This document shows, one piece after another, positions 1-8,098 of a stretch of DNA of 13,656 nt. The notes below the pieces were generated by a model. The model was not told the origin of the DNA. It saw nothing but the letters and a program-made list of their open reading frames with translations, and did not search any database. The position numbers and the translations under genes were made by a program. Origin of the DNA: Limiplasma merdipullorum (lineage in GTDB: Bacteria; Bacillota; Clostridia; Christensenellales; Aristaeellaceae); contig DVHQ01000066.1 of the NCBI GenBank assembly GCA_018711955.1, positions 1 to 13,656 on the forward strand, in the 5' to 3' direction. Each line of letters opens with the position of its first letter. The stretch's first letter is position 1.

Positions 1-1
1 C

Positions 2-1171
2 ATGAGCATCGACGAGTACACCCGCGTCGAGGGCATGCCCGTGGGCTACATGCAGTTTGTGGAGATCGCCCGCGAAATTGACAAAACCGGCGTGAAGCTG
101 CTCGTCTTTGACGAGCCCACCGCCGTGCTGACCGAGAGCGAGGCAACCCAGCTGATCTCGGTGATGAAACAGATTGCTGCGAACGGCATCGCCATCATCT
201 TTATCACCCACCGTCTGGATGAGGTGATGGCCGCCGCCGATTCGATCACGATACTGCGCGACGGCAAGCTGGCCGCCACGCGCGAAAAAGAGCAGACCAG
301 CGTTGTGGAACTTGCGGAGCTGATGATCGGCCGCAAGGGAGAGAGCATGGTGCAGGCCGCGCCCCGCACGCCTCCGCAGGACAGGGTGGCCATGAGCATC
401 CGGGACCTGCATGTGGATATGCCGGGCGAGGAGGTGCGCGGCGTATCTCTGGAGGTGTATGAGGGCGAGATCCTGGGAATCGGCGGACTGGCCGGACAGG
501 GCAAGCTGGGCATTCCCAACGGCGTGATGAGCCTGTACGACACGCGGGGCAGCGTGACCCTGTTTGGGGAAGAACTCAAGCTGGGCAACGCCGGAGACGC
601 CCTGCGCGCCGGCATCGCCATGGTGTCTGAGGACCGCAAGGGCGTGGGCCTGCTTCTGGACCAGTCCATTGAGGACAACATCGTCTTTAACGCCATGCAG
701 ATCAAGGATGAGTATCTGCACAGGCTGGGCCTGTTCACCCTCAAGAACAGCGGCGCCGTGCGCAAAACCGCCGAGCGCATGATTCACGACCTGGATATCC
801 GCTGCTTCGGGCCCATGCAGCACACGGGCACGCTGTCCGGCGGCAACCAGCAGAAGGTGTGCATCGCACGCGCGCTGGTGATGGGTCCCCGGTTCCTGTT
901 CGTCAGCGAACCGACCCGCGGCATCGACATCGGCGCCAAGAAGCTGGTGCTGGAGACGCTCGTGCGCCTCAACCGGGAGCAGGGCATGACCATCGTGATC
1001 GTCTCCAGCGAGCTTCAGGAGCTCAAGAGCATCTCAGACCGCATTGCCATCATCAGCGAGGGCAAGCTGGTGGATATTCTTTCTCCCGACGCCAGCGATG
1101 CGGACTTCGGCCTGGCCATGTCCGGCATCAAGCCCGACGACCAACTTGAGAAAGGAGATGGCGCGCAATGA
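2..1171 (+). CDS. ABC transporter double-NBD ATPase (RbsA/BMP-type), 5' partial
   Basis: This is the ATPase of an import system of the sugar/nucleoside (RbsA, MglA, YufO-like) class, with two nucleotide-binding domains in one chain. Full family members are about 500 aa. The 389 residues seen start inside NBD1, after its Walker A, so the ATG at 2 is probably internal. NBD1 has an aberrant signature, MPVGYMQ (residues 12-18), an intact Walker B (VFDEP, D37-E38) and an H-loop His (H70). NBD2 (about 130-370) has a proper signature, LSGGNQQ (278-284), but its Walker A reads GLAGQGKL (162-169, no Ser/Thr after Lys) and its Walker B reads FVSEP (S302 in place of Asp). Only one composite ATP site (NBD1 Walker motifs with the NBD2 signature) therefore looks competent. 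The stop overlaps the next gene's ATG by 4 bp. Substrate is unknown; the family handles pentoses, galactose or nucleosides. Confidence 0.93.
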   Translation: MSIDEYTRVEGMPVGYMQFVEIAREIDKTGVKLLVFDEPTAVLTESEATQLISVMKQIAANGIAIIFITHRLDEVMAAADSITILRDGKLAATREKEQTSVVELAELMIGRKGESMVQAAPRTPPQDRVAMSIRDLHVDMPGEEVRGVSLEVYEGEILGIGGLAGQGKLGIPNGVMSLYDTRGSVTLFGEELKLGNAGDALRAGIAMVSEDRKGVGLLLDQSIEDNIVFNAMQIKDEYLHRLGLFTLKNSGAVRKTAERMIHDLDIRCFGPMQHTGTLSGGNQQKVCIARALVMGPRFLFVSEPTRGIDIGAKKLVLETLVRLNREQGMTIVIVSSELQELKSISDRIAIISEGKLVDILSPDASDADFGLAMSGIKPDDQLEKGDGAQ

Positions 1172-3039
1172 CAAAGAGCAAGACACAGCGCATCATCGCC
1201 ATCCTGCTGGCCGTTGCGGCGGTCGCGCTGATCGTGCTGGGCTTCATCTATATGCCGCAGCGCAATGCGCAGAGCGGACGGGACGTTCTGGATGCGCTTC
1301 GTATCCGCACGCTCCTTAACGCAACCGGCGAAGGCGTGGTTGAAAGCTACGTCGCCATCGCCAAGGAGGAGGCTTCCACCAGGGCGCGCGAGGAAGGGCT
1401 GGGCATGTCGGCCCTGCGTGAGGCGGTTGCCAAGGCGGAGGAGGAGGCGCGCGCGCAGCACACCGGCACGTCGGTGGACTATGACACGGTCAATACCGAC
1501 GTCCTGGTGCCCGCGCTGGAGGCTTACACCTCCGCGCTGAGCGCCTATTACCGCGCCGCGGACGCGGCCGAGCAGGCCTATATCCAGGAGCATCTGCCCG
1601 AGGCGGAGGCGGCGGCCGAGGCCGAGCGCGAGGCCAAGCTGGCGGCGGGCCAGGAGGTATCCGAGGACGAGGAAGTCACGGTGGATATGTCCGGGTTCGT
1701 GGCGACCGAGGAAATGACCGCCCTTATGGTCCAGGCCGACGAGGCGTACCTCGCCGTGGGCGAAGCGCTCAAGGGCATCTATCCGGTGCTGGATGACGCG
1801 GCGCTGGAAACGCTGCATGATACCATTCAGGCCATCGTATATCAGAGCGGCGACGACTTCACCACGCAGTACGACCGCTACATGGATGCGGGCAGCGGAG
1901 AGGCGCTTTCCAATACGACCACCGCGTTCTTCATACGCTATGCCGACGACCTGATCTATTGCGGCGTGGCGCTGATTCTGGCCGCACTGGCGCTGCTGTT
2001 CAGCCGCACGCTGGTGGTCAAGCTCGGCATCCCGCGCATCATTATCAGCCTGTTTTTTATCCTTCTGTGCCTGCTGGCACTGCTCTATGATCTCTCGCTG
2101 TCCACGCTGCTTTCCAACAGCGTGGTGCGTATGGGCATGAACGCCATCATGGTGCTGGCCATGGTGCCGGGCATCCAGTGCGGCATCAGCCTGAACCTGG
2201 GTCTGCCCATCGGCCTGGTGGCGGGCCTGATCGGCGGCCTGATGACCATCGAGTTTGGCATCCCCGGCTGGGGCGGCTTCTTGTTTGCCATTGCGGTCGG
2301 CGCTGCGATCGCGGCGGTGGCGGGCTGGCTGTATGGCCTGCTGCTCAACCGCCTCAAGGGCGAGGAAATGTCGGTGACGACGTATGTGGGCTTCTCCATC
2401 GTATCGGTGATGTGTATCGCCTGGCTGGTGCTGCCCTTTACGTCGCTCAAGCTGCGCTGGCCGCTGGGCACGGGCCTTCGCAACACCATCGGTCTGGACA
2501 GTACCAACTTCAAGCATATCCTGGATGATCTGCTTTCCTTCAGCATCGGCGATTTTACCGTGCCGACGGGCCTGATCCTCTTCATGCTGCTGTGCTGCTT
2601 CCTGGTGTGGCTGTTCTCCCGCTCCAAGACGGGCGTGGCCATGCAGGCCGTGGGCAATAACCCGCGTTTTGCCGAGGCCACGGGCATCAACGTGGACCGC
2701 ATGCGCATCGTGGGTACAATGCTTTCCACGGTGCTGGGCGCGGTAGGCATTCTGGTCTACTCGCAGAGCTACGGCTTCATGCAGCTGTATACGGCGCCGC
2801 GTCAAATGGGCTTCATCGCGGCCAGCGCCATCCTCATCGGCGGCGCTTCCACCAGCCGGTGCAAGATCAGCCACGTGATCATCGGTACCTTCCTGTTCCA
2901 GGGCGTGCTTACGCTGGGCATGCCGGTGGCCAATATGCTGGTGCCCGGCACCACCCTTTCCGAAACGCTGCGCATCCTCATTTCCAACGGTATCATCCTG
3001 TATGCGCTGACCAAGTCTGGAGGTGGCTCGCGTGCGTAA
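1168..3039 (+). CDS. ABC transporter permease (BPD_transp_2) with large N-terminal extracytoplasmic insertion
   Basis: Integral membrane subunit of the same importer, 623 aa. It starts at an ATG overlapping the ATPase stop (ATGA), with AAGGAG at 1152-1157 ten bases ahead. One membrane helix lies at about residues 9-29. It is followed by about 230 residues rich in Ala and Glu, predicted soluble and helical (an A/E-rich stretch near 145-165 resembles coiled coil) and probably outside the membrane. From about residue 261 a conventional permease core of hydrophobic helices runs to the end. The loop at about 494-507 (AVGNN...A.ATGI) is the usual coupling-type motif of the BPD_transp_2 family. Permeases of this class are usually 300-400 aa, so the insertion explains the extra length. 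It may contact the missing substrate-binding protein; that is inference. Confidence 0.9.
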   Translation: MTKSKTQRIIAILLAVAAVALIVLGFIYMPQRNAQSGRDVLDALRIRTLLNATGEGVVESYVAIAKEEASTRAREEGLGMSALREAVAKAEEEARAQHTGTSVDYDTVNTDVLVPALEAYTSALSAYYRAADAAEQAYIQEHLPEAEAAAEAEREAKLAAGQEVSEDEEVTVDMSGFVATEEMTALMVQADEAYLAVGEALKGIYPVLDDAALETLHDTIQAIVYQSGDDFTTQYDRYMDAGSGEALSNTTTAFFIRYADDLIYCGVALILAALALLFSRTLVVKLGIPRIIISLFFILLCLLALLYDLSLSTLLSNSVVRMGMNAIMVLAMVPGIQCGISLNLGLPIGLVAGLIGGLMTIEFGIPGWGGFLFAIAVGAAIAAVAGWLYGLLLNRLKGEEMSVTTYVGFSIVSVMCIAWLVLPFTSLKLRWPLGTGLRNTIGLDSTNFKHILDDLLSFSIGDFTVPTGLILFMLLCCFLVWLFSRSKTGVAMQAVGNNPRFAEATGINVDRMRIVGTMLSTVLGAVGILVYSQSYGFMQLYTAPRQMGFIAASAILIGGASTSRCKISHVIIGTFLFQGVLTLGMPVANMLVPGTTLSETLRILISNGIILYALTKSGGGSRA

Positions 3040-4303
3040 GCAAGGGGACGTTCGCGCATGGGTGCGCAACAACGCCGTTACGGTGATGTTCGTGCTCCTG
3101 TGCATCATCTGCATCATTTATTCCGGCCAGTCGATGTCCTACGTCATCTATGAGATGTTTGGCCGCCTCAGCCGCAACGCCTTTATCGTGCTGGCGCTGA
3201 TTATTCCCATCGTGGCCGGCATGGGCATCAACTTCGCCATCACCATCGGCGCCATGGCCGCGCAGATCGCCGCCCTGTGGGTGATCGAGTGGGGCGTGGG
3301 CGGATTTGGCGGATTCCTGCTGGCCATGCTGCTGACCATGCCCATTGCGGCCCTGTTTGGCTTCCTGATCGGCAAGCTGCTCAATAAGATGAAGGGCCAG
3401 GAAATGATCGGCGGCCTGATCCTGGGCTACTTTGCCAACGGCCTGTATCAGCTGCTGTTCCTCTTCATCTTCGGAAACCTCATCCCGCTCAACACGCCCG
3501 GCCTGGTCATCAAGGGGTCTACCGGCGTGGCCAACACCATCGACCTGACCTATGGCTCCGGCGGAGGCATCAAGTACGCGCTGGACGGCCTGTGGAAGCT
3601 CAGCTTCGGTCCCGCGCTGTACATCTGCTGTGGCGTCATCGCGGCGCTGCTGGTGGTGCTGATGCTGACCAAGCGCCTGAACGCCAAAAAGGGCGGCATT
3701 TCCATCGGCATTCTGGCGGCGGCCTGCCTGCTGTATCAGATCCCCGCGGTGGCCTCGCTGTTCAGCATGGTCACGGTGCCCATGGTCACGTTCCTGGTGG
3801 TGGGGCTCCTGTGCCTGTTCAATGTGGGCATCATGAAAACGCGCATCGGCCAGCAGTTCCGCGCCGTGGGCCAGAACCGCACGGTGGCCAACGCTTCCGG
3901 CATCCATGTGGACCATGTGCGCGTGATCGCCATCATGATTTCCACCGTGCTCGCCGGCTGGGGCCAGCTCATCTTCGTACAGAACATGGGCACCTTCCAG
4001 ACCTATGGCGCGCATGAGCAGGTCGGCCTGTACGCGGGCGCGGCCATTCTGGTGGGCGGCGCGAGCATCCGGCGCGCGACCAACAGCCAGGCGCTGCTGG
4101 GATGCGTCCTGTTCCACCTGCTGTTCATCGTCACGCCGCCTGCGGCCAAGAACCTCTTTGGCGACGCGGCGATCGGCGAATACTTCCGCGTGTTCATTTC
4201 CTACGGCGTGATTGCGCTGGCGCTGGTCATGCATGCCTGGAGCAGCATCCAGAAGAAACGCCCCGAAAACGCCATTACCGAGGGAGCCGGGGCGGAGGAC
4301 TGA
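3032..4303 (+). CDS. ABC transporter permease (BPD_transp_2), second subunit
   Basis: Second membrane subunit of the importer, 423 aa with many hydrophobic helices. The loop AVGQN...ANASGI matches the equivalent motif of the preceding permease, as expected for a heterodimeric transmembrane pair. I chose the GTG at 3032 because GGAGG at 3019-3023 sits eight bases ahead of it. An in-frame GTG at 3023 overlaps that ribosome binding site and is unlikely to be used. The chosen start overlaps the upstream permease stop by 8 bp, so the two are probably translationally coupled. The C-terminus ends in a short polar tail. This is the last gene of the operon, followed within 20 bases by a strong terminator. 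The gene order ATPase-permease-permease matches BMP/nucleoside-type importers; the ligand is not evident. Confidence 0.9.
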   Translation: MRKQGDVRAWVRNNAVTVMFVLLCIICIIYSGQSMSYVIYEMFGRLSRNAFIVLALIIPIVAGMGINFAITIGAMAAQIAALWVIEWGVGGFGGFLLAMLLTMPIAALFGFLIGKLLNKMKGQEMIGGLILGYFANGLYQLLFLFIFGNLIPLNTPGLVIKGSTGVANTIDLTYGSGGGIKYALDGLWKLSFGPALYICCGVIAALLVVLMLTKRLNAKKGGISIGILAAACLLYQIPAVASLFSMVTVPMVTFLVVGLLCLFNVGIMKTRIGQQFRAVGQNRTVANASGIHVDHVRVIAIMISTVLAGWGQLIFVQNMGTFQTYGAHEQVGLYAGAAILVGGASIRRATNSQALLGCVLFHLLFIVTPPAAKNLFGDAAIGEYFRVFISYGVIALALVMHAWSSIQKKRPENAITEGAGAED

Positions 4304-4320
4304 ACCGCCCGCCCTAAGCG

Positions 4321-4348
4321 GCCGCCCGCGCTTGCGCGGGCGGCTTTT
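4321..4348 (+). terminator. Rho-independent terminator of the ABC operon
   Basis: A perfect 10-bp GC-only stem, GCCGCCCGCG (4321-4330) with CGCGGGCGGC (4335-4344), has a CTTG loop and is followed by TTTT (4345-4348). It lies 17 bases after the last permease stop and separates the transporter operon from the lacI-type gene. Confidence 0.9.
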
Positions 4349-4377
4349 GCGCGGGAAAATGCAGCCCGCACCTGCGG

Positions 4378-4406
4378 TTGACAAGCCCACGCGGGCATGA
4401 TATGAT
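4378..4406 (+). promoter_or_regulatory. Sigma-A type promoter of the lacI-family gene
   Basis: A consensus -35 TTGACA (4378-4383) is followed 17 bases later by TATGAT (4401-4406), one mismatch from the -10 consensus. Expected transcription start is near 4413. It sits between the ABC operon terminator and the regulator gene, so it should drive the regulator and the downstream GH13 gene. Confidence 0.87.
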
Positions 4407-4410
4407 GCAG

Positions 4411-4426
4411 GCACAAACGTTTGCAC
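4411..4426 (+). promoter_or_regulatory. LacI-family operator at the transcription start
   Basis: The palindrome CAAACGTTTG (4414-4423), within GCACAAACGTTTGCAC, has the central CG and AAAC/GTTT arms typical of LacI/CcpA-type sites. It overlaps the expected +1, so a bound repressor would block initiation. The simplest reading is autoregulation by the adjacent LacI-family protein; control by CcpA is an alternative. Confidence 0.78.
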
Positions 4427-4467
4427 GGGGCGTGCCACGCCCATCATACAGCAGGAAGGAGCCGGGC

Positions 4468-5484
4468 ATGAAGGCGACCATCAAGGATGTTGCGAGGGCG
4501 GCGGGGGTGTCGCCCTCTACGGTCAGCCGGGCGCTGCATGACAGCCCGCGCATTAGCGAAAAGGTGCGGGAGCGTGTGAAGCAGGCGGCGAAGGCGCTGG
4601 ATTTCCATCCCAACCAGATGGCCAAAAGCCTGGTCAGCCGCAAGACGCGCATTGTGGGCATCGTCTTCCCGGGCGATGTGAGCAAAAGCCTGGGAAACCC
4701 CTTCTATCCGTCGCTCTTGCAGGGGTTGGGGCGGGCCGCCGGCGAACGCCGCTATCACCTGCTGCTGGTGACGGGCGGGGGCGAAGTCAGCGCGGAGGAG
4801 GCCAGCCGTCAGGCGGTGGACAGCGGGTATGTGAGCGGGCTGGTGCTGTTGGCGGCGGAGGACGTGCCCACGCGCGACCCCGGCGTACCGGTGGTGGTGA
4901 TTGGCCACCCCAGGGACGAGGCGGGATGGCACTATGTGGACAATGACAACGTGGCGGCGGGCCGCGCGGCCACGCAGCACCTGCTGGCGCACGGGCACCG
5001 GCGCATCCTGCTGCTGGGCTATGACAGACGCTACATCTTCACCGTGGACCGCCGCCTAGGCTATGAGCAGGCGCTGGACGATGCGGGCATCAAAGTGCGC
5101 AAGGCGTGGATTGTCACCAGCCGTCCCATCCAGGACCCGGACGCCAGCGAAAAGCTGATCGCCATATTCCGGGACAAGGACCGGCCCACGGCGGCCGTCT
5201 GCATGGACGACGCGCTGGCAATCGGCCTGACCGGGCTGCTCAAGGGGATGGGACTGGATGTGCCGGGCGATGTGAGCATCGTCAGCTTCAACAATACCGA
5301 TGCGGGCAAATACCACATCCCGGCGCTCACCTCCTTTGAGATTGATCCCTACCGGCTGGGAATGAGCGCCATGCACCTGATGGCGGACGTGCTCAAGGGA
5401 ACGATGGATGCCCCGAGATCGATCGAGGTACCCTTTACATTGATCGAGCGCGACAGCGTGGGCGGCGCGCCCGCAAGCGAATAA
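4468..5484 (+). CDS. LacI-family transcriptional regulator
   Basis: DNA-binding regulator of 338 aa, the normal family length. The N-terminus holds the LacI helix-turn-helix (IKDVARAAGVSPSTVSRAL, about residues 4-22) and hinge helix region, followed by a periplasmic-binding-like sugar sensor domain from about residue 60 that ends in a typical SFNNTD...LTSFEIDP stretch. The start is the ATG at 4468, with AAGGAG at 4456-4461 six bases ahead; an earlier in-frame ATG at 4378 overlaps the promoter. It is transcribed from its own promoter with a LacI-type operator at +1, so it is probably autoregulated. The GH13 enzyme follows 16 bases later in the same direction, which suggests a MalR-like role sensing maltose or maltodextrin; the effector is inferred from context only. 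Confidence 0.93.
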   Translation: MKATIKDVARAAGVSPSTVSRALHDSPRISEKVRERVKQAAKALDFHPNQMAKSLVSRKTRIVGIVFPGDVSKSLGNPFYPSLLQGLGRAAGERRYHLLLVTGGGEVSAEEASRQAVDSGYVSGLVLLAAEDVPTRDPGVPVVVIGHPRDEAGWHYVDNDNVAAGRAATQHLLAHGHRRILLLGYDRRYIFTVDRRLGYEQALDDAGIKVRKAWIVTSRPIQDPDASEKLIAIFRDKDRPTAAVCMDDALAIGLTGLLKGMGLDVPGDVSIVSFNNTDAGKYHIPALTSFEIDPYRLGMSAMHLMADVLKGTMDAPRSIEVPFTLIERDSVGGAPASE

Positions 5485-5500
5485 GGAGAGGTTGGAGAGT

Positions 5501-7252
5501 ATGCGCACCATCCAATTTGGGTCCATCTATCACATGCCCTGGCTGGAGTATCGCCATGCGCTGCCCGACGGGCGCGTGTGCCTGCGCCTCAAGACCGGCA
5601 GGGGAGAGTTTTCGCGTGTGGCCGTGCGGGTTACCAGCAATTACGCCATGCCCGATTATTTTAAAGGCGCGGACGAGTATGAAATGGCGGTGGCCTATCG
5701 CGATGAGTGGCATGATTTTTATGAGGTGATCTTTTCCCCCCGGGACCTGCGGATCAAGTATCTGTTCGTGCTTCAAAGCGATGAGCTGACGTTCAAGCTT
5801 GACGCCACGGGCCTGAAGGCGGGGGCGGATGCGGAGGAGGACGTGAGCCAGGCATTCGCCTTTGCCTATGTGTATCCGGCGGCTCCCATGCCCGAATGGG
5901 CGCGGGGGTGCGTTGGGTATCAGATCTTTCCGGACCGCTTCCGCCGCGAACCCGTGGAAACCGATACAGAGCCTGTAGAGCCCTGGACCAGCACCCGCGT
6001 GCAAAACCAGTACCGCTTCGGCGGCAATCTGCGCGGCATTCTCAAGGCGGTCCCGTATCTCAAGGACCTGGGTGTAAAGATGATCTATACCACGCCCCTG
6101 TTCCTCAGCGACAGCTCGCACCGTTACAATACCTTCGACTACTTCAAGATCGATCCGCTGCTGGGCACGGAGGACGACCTGCGCGCGCTGTGCGACGAGC
6201 TGCATAAAAACGACATGCGCATCGTGCTGGATGGGGTGTTCAACCATTCGGGGCTCAAGTTCGCGCCCTTTGTGGACGCGATGGAAAAGGGCGAGGCCTC
6301 CCCTTATCGCGGCTGGTTCTGCTTTGACGACAAAATGCCCTATGGATACCACACCTTCGGCGACTGGCGCTACATGCCCAAGCTGAACCTGCAAAACGAG
6401 GACTGCGCGCAATATTTCCTGTCCGTGGGACGCTACTGGCTCGAAAAATGCCATGTGGACGGCTGGCGGCTGGATGTGAGCCCGGAGGTGTGGCCGGATT
6501 TCTGGCGGCAGTTCAAAACCATGATGCGCAAGGTCAACCCCGACAGCCTGATGGTGGCGGAATGCTGGGATGACAGCCGCGAGTGGCTCACCGTGGGCGA
6601 CATGTTCGATTCCACCATGCACTATGTGCTCAGCCGCAACATCTGGAGCCGCTTTTGCCGTCATGAAATCAGCACGGCCCAGTTTGACTGCGCCCTCAAT
6701 CGCGCCGCCATGCTCTATCCCCAGCGCACGCAGGAGGTGCTGTGGACGTTTCTGGGCAGCCACGACACGCAGCGCATCCGTACGCGTGCGGGCGGCGACC
6801 TGCGCATGGTGCACGCGGCAAGCTTCTTCCAGTTCACCTACCTGGGATCGCCCATCATCTACTATGGCGACGAGCTGGGCATGGAGGGCGGCGAGGACCC
6901 GGACTGCCGACGCCCCATGCGCTGGGATGATGTGGAGGACAACCCCACCCGGGCGCATTACCAGAAACTGGCGCGCCTGCGCGCACAGCTGCCCGCGCTG
7001 CGCACAGGCCGGTTCCGCAGCCACGTGGCTCTGGAAAACGGCCTGTACGCCTTCCGGCGCGAAACCGATACACAGCAGCTGCTCTGCGTCGTCAACACGG
7101 GACTGCAACCGGTCAGCGTGCGGCTGGAACTGCCCGGGGGCATGGCGGGAATGGCGGCCGTGCATGACCACTACAGCGGCCGAAGCCTGGCTGTTGCGGA
7201 TGGTGGGGTGCATATTTCACTCAAGGTGGGTGAAGGCTTGATTTTGGAGTGA
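5501..7252 (+). CDS. GH13 alpha-glycosidase (neopullulanase/cyclomaltodextrinase type)
   Basis: Intracellular enzyme predicted to hydrolyse alpha-1,4 (and possibly alpha-1,6) glucosidic bonds of maltodextrins, cyclodextrins or pullulan pieces. It is 583 aa with no signal peptide. An N-terminal domain of about 120 aa resembles the CBM34-like module of subfamily GH13_20, followed by the TIM-barrel. The four GH13 motifs are intact: DGVFNH (244-249), GWRLD with nucleophile D325, VAEC with acid/base E354, and GSHDT with H421 and D422. Ser in place of Asn before the last His-Asp is normal in neopullulanases. The ATG at 5501 is preferred; a TTG at 5492 is possible, since AAGGAG lies at 5483-5488 and GGAG at 5494-5497. 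The gene follows the lacI-type gene by 16 bases and is probably co-transcribed with it. No maltose importer is in the window. Confidence 0.92.
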   Translation: MRTIQFGSIYHMPWLEYRHALPDGRVCLRLKTGRGEFSRVAVRVTSNYAMPDYFKGADEYEMAVAYRDEWHDFYEVIFSPRDLRIKYLFVLQSDELTFKLDATGLKAGADAEEDVSQAFAFAYVYPAAPMPEWARGCVGYQIFPDRFRREPVETDTEPVEPWTSTRVQNQYRFGGNLRGILKAVPYLKDLGVKMIYTTPLFLSDSSHRYNTFDYFKIDPLLGTEDDLRALCDELHKNDMRIVLDGVFNHSGLKFAPFVDAMEKGEASPYRGWFCFDDKMPYGYHTFGDWRYMPKLNLQNEDCAQYFLSVGRYWLEKCHVDGWRLDVSPEVWPDFWRQFKTMMRKVNPDSLMVAECWDDSREWLTVGDMFDSTMHYVLSRNIWSRFCRHEISTAQFDCALNRAAMLYPQRTQEVLWTFLGSHDTQRIRTRAGGDLRMVHAASFFQFTYLGSPIIYYGDELGMEGGEDPDCRRPMRWDDVEDNPTRAHYQKLARLRAQLPALRTGRFRSHVALENGLYAFRRETDTQQLLCVVNTGLQPVSVRLELPGGMAGMAAVHDHYSGRSLAVADGGVHISLKVGEGLILE

Positions 7253-7265
7253 AATGCGGTACAAT
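7238..7265 (+). promoter_or_regulatory. Candidate promoter for xpt inside the end of the GH13 gene
   Basis: TTGATT (7238-7243) and TACAAT (7260-7265) are spaced by 16 bases, each close to consensus. The -35 lies within the last codons of the glycosidase gene. The resulting leader would be about 80 nt. Read-through from the lacI-GH13 unit is also possible, as no terminator is seen between the genes. Confidence 0.55.
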
Positions 7266-7348
7266 AGCAGAAGGAAAAGCGCGCGGCAGGCGCGGCGCAG
7301 GACGCCGGCTTTCCGCGCATTCCCATACGCAAAGGAGGAACACCCGGC

Positions 7349-7924
7349 ATGAGGGAGCTGGTCGAGGCCATCCGCGCGAGGGGCGTGGGTGTGGGTACGG
7401 ATATCGTCAAGGTGGATATGTTTCTCAATCACCGGCTGGACACGGACCTGTTTGTCAAGATGGGGCAGGCATTCGCGCAGGAGTTTGCGCAGGAAAAGCC
7501 GGATCTGGTGTTGACCGTGGAGGCCAGCGGGATTGCGGCGGCGCTGACCACCGCCATGGCCTGCGGAAATATCCCCGTGGTATTCGCCAAGAAGAGCCCC
7601 ACCCGGAATGTGACGGGCGACGTGTATGAAAGCCGGGTATTCAGCTTTACCCATGGCGTGGAAAACCACATCCGTGTGGCCAAGGATTATCTTCCCAAGG
7701 GCGCGCGCGTGCTGATCATAGACGATTTTCTGGCCAATGGCGAGGCCGCCGAGGGCCTGTGCGATCTGGTCCGGCAGGCGGGGGCCACGGTGGTGGGGAT
7801 CGGCATCTGCGTGGAAAAAAGCTTTCAGCCGGGGCATCAGAAACTGGCGCAAGAGGGATACCATGTGGTTTCCCTGGCCCGCGTCACGGCGATTCGGGAT
7901 GGAAAGCTGATCGTGGAGGACTGA
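7349..7924 (+). CDS. xpt: Xanthine phosphoribosyltransferase
   Basis: Purine salvage enzyme joining xanthine and PRPP to give XMP and pyrophosphate in the cytoplasm. It is 191 aa, close to B. subtilis Xpt (194 aa, from memory). The family is recognised from VDMFLNHRLD near the N-terminus, the type-specific PRPP loop VLIIDDFLANG (residues 121-131), and VEKSFQPGHQKL near the C-terminus. The ATG at 7349 is ten bases after AAAGGAGG (7331-7338). In B. subtilis xpt is coupled to pbuX and controlled by a guanine riboswitch; here neither a permease gene nor a riboswitch-like leader is present in the 96-base gap upstream. A terminator follows. Confidence 0.94.
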   Translation: MRELVEAIRARGVGVGTDIVKVDMFLNHRLDTDLFVKMGQAFAQEFAQEKPDLVLTVEASGIAAALTTAMACGNIPVVFAKKSPTRNVTGDVYESRVFSFTHGVENHIRVAKDYLPKGARVLIIDDFLANGEAAEGLCDLVRQAGATVVGIGICVEKSFQPGHQKLAQEGYHVVSLARVTAIRDGKLIVED

Positions 7925-8007
7925 GAAACCCAACCGGACGCGCGGAGCCTTTATTCATCCGCGCAGAAGGTTAAAATCCGGGCCCGGGCAAAGCCGCCTG
8001 GCTCGGA

Positions 8008-8039
8008 AGAGGGGCTGTTTCGAGAAAAACAGCCCCTTT
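8008..8039 (+). terminator. Terminator after xpt, possibly bidirectional
   Basis: The 10-bp perfect stem GGGGCTGTTT (8011-8020) with AAACAGCCCC (8027-8036) has a 6-base loop and flanking A/T pairs. The T tract is short (TTT) on the plus strand and TCTT on the minus strand. It lies between convergent genes (xpt + and araC-type -) and could stop transcription from both sides. A second hairpin, GCGCGGA (7940-7946) with TCCGCGC (7958-7964), lies just upstream but has no T tract. Confidence 0.75.
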
Positions 8040-8098
8040 GCAATGCAGAAAACAGCAGGCCGGGAAGGAGGGGACCGGCGGGCCGGGAGAACCGCCCC

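Noticed and set aside
1015..3117. A 700-codon open frame on the minus strand opposite the first permease
   Set aside because: It is a GC-rich antisense frame full of His, Arg, Gln and Ala with no domain likeness. The plus strand encodes a clear membrane permease with a ribosome binding site.
2993..4447. A 484-codon minus-strand frame opposite the second permease
   Set aside because: Low-complexity His/Gln/Asp-rich product, typical of antisense reading of hydrophobic genes; it also runs through the terminator and promoter at 4321-4406.
6752..6769. Possible catalytic defect in the GH13 enzyme (Ser instead of Asn before His-Asp)
   Set aside because: GSHDT is the normal form in neopullulanase and cyclomaltodextrinase relatives, so activity is expected.
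5435..7213. A 592-codon minus-strand frame opposite the GH13 gene
   Set aside because: The plus-strand frame has all four GH13 motifs; the antisense frame has no recognisable family and results from codon bias.
7253..7348. Purine riboswitch in the xpt leader
   Set aside because: The conserved core sequences and three-way junction are not visible in this short GC-rich gap.
7978..7989. Short palindrome around CCCGGGCCCGGG-like sequence
   Set aside because: Simple GC-rich self-complementarity, with no T tract or link to a promoter; chance is sufficient in this base composition.
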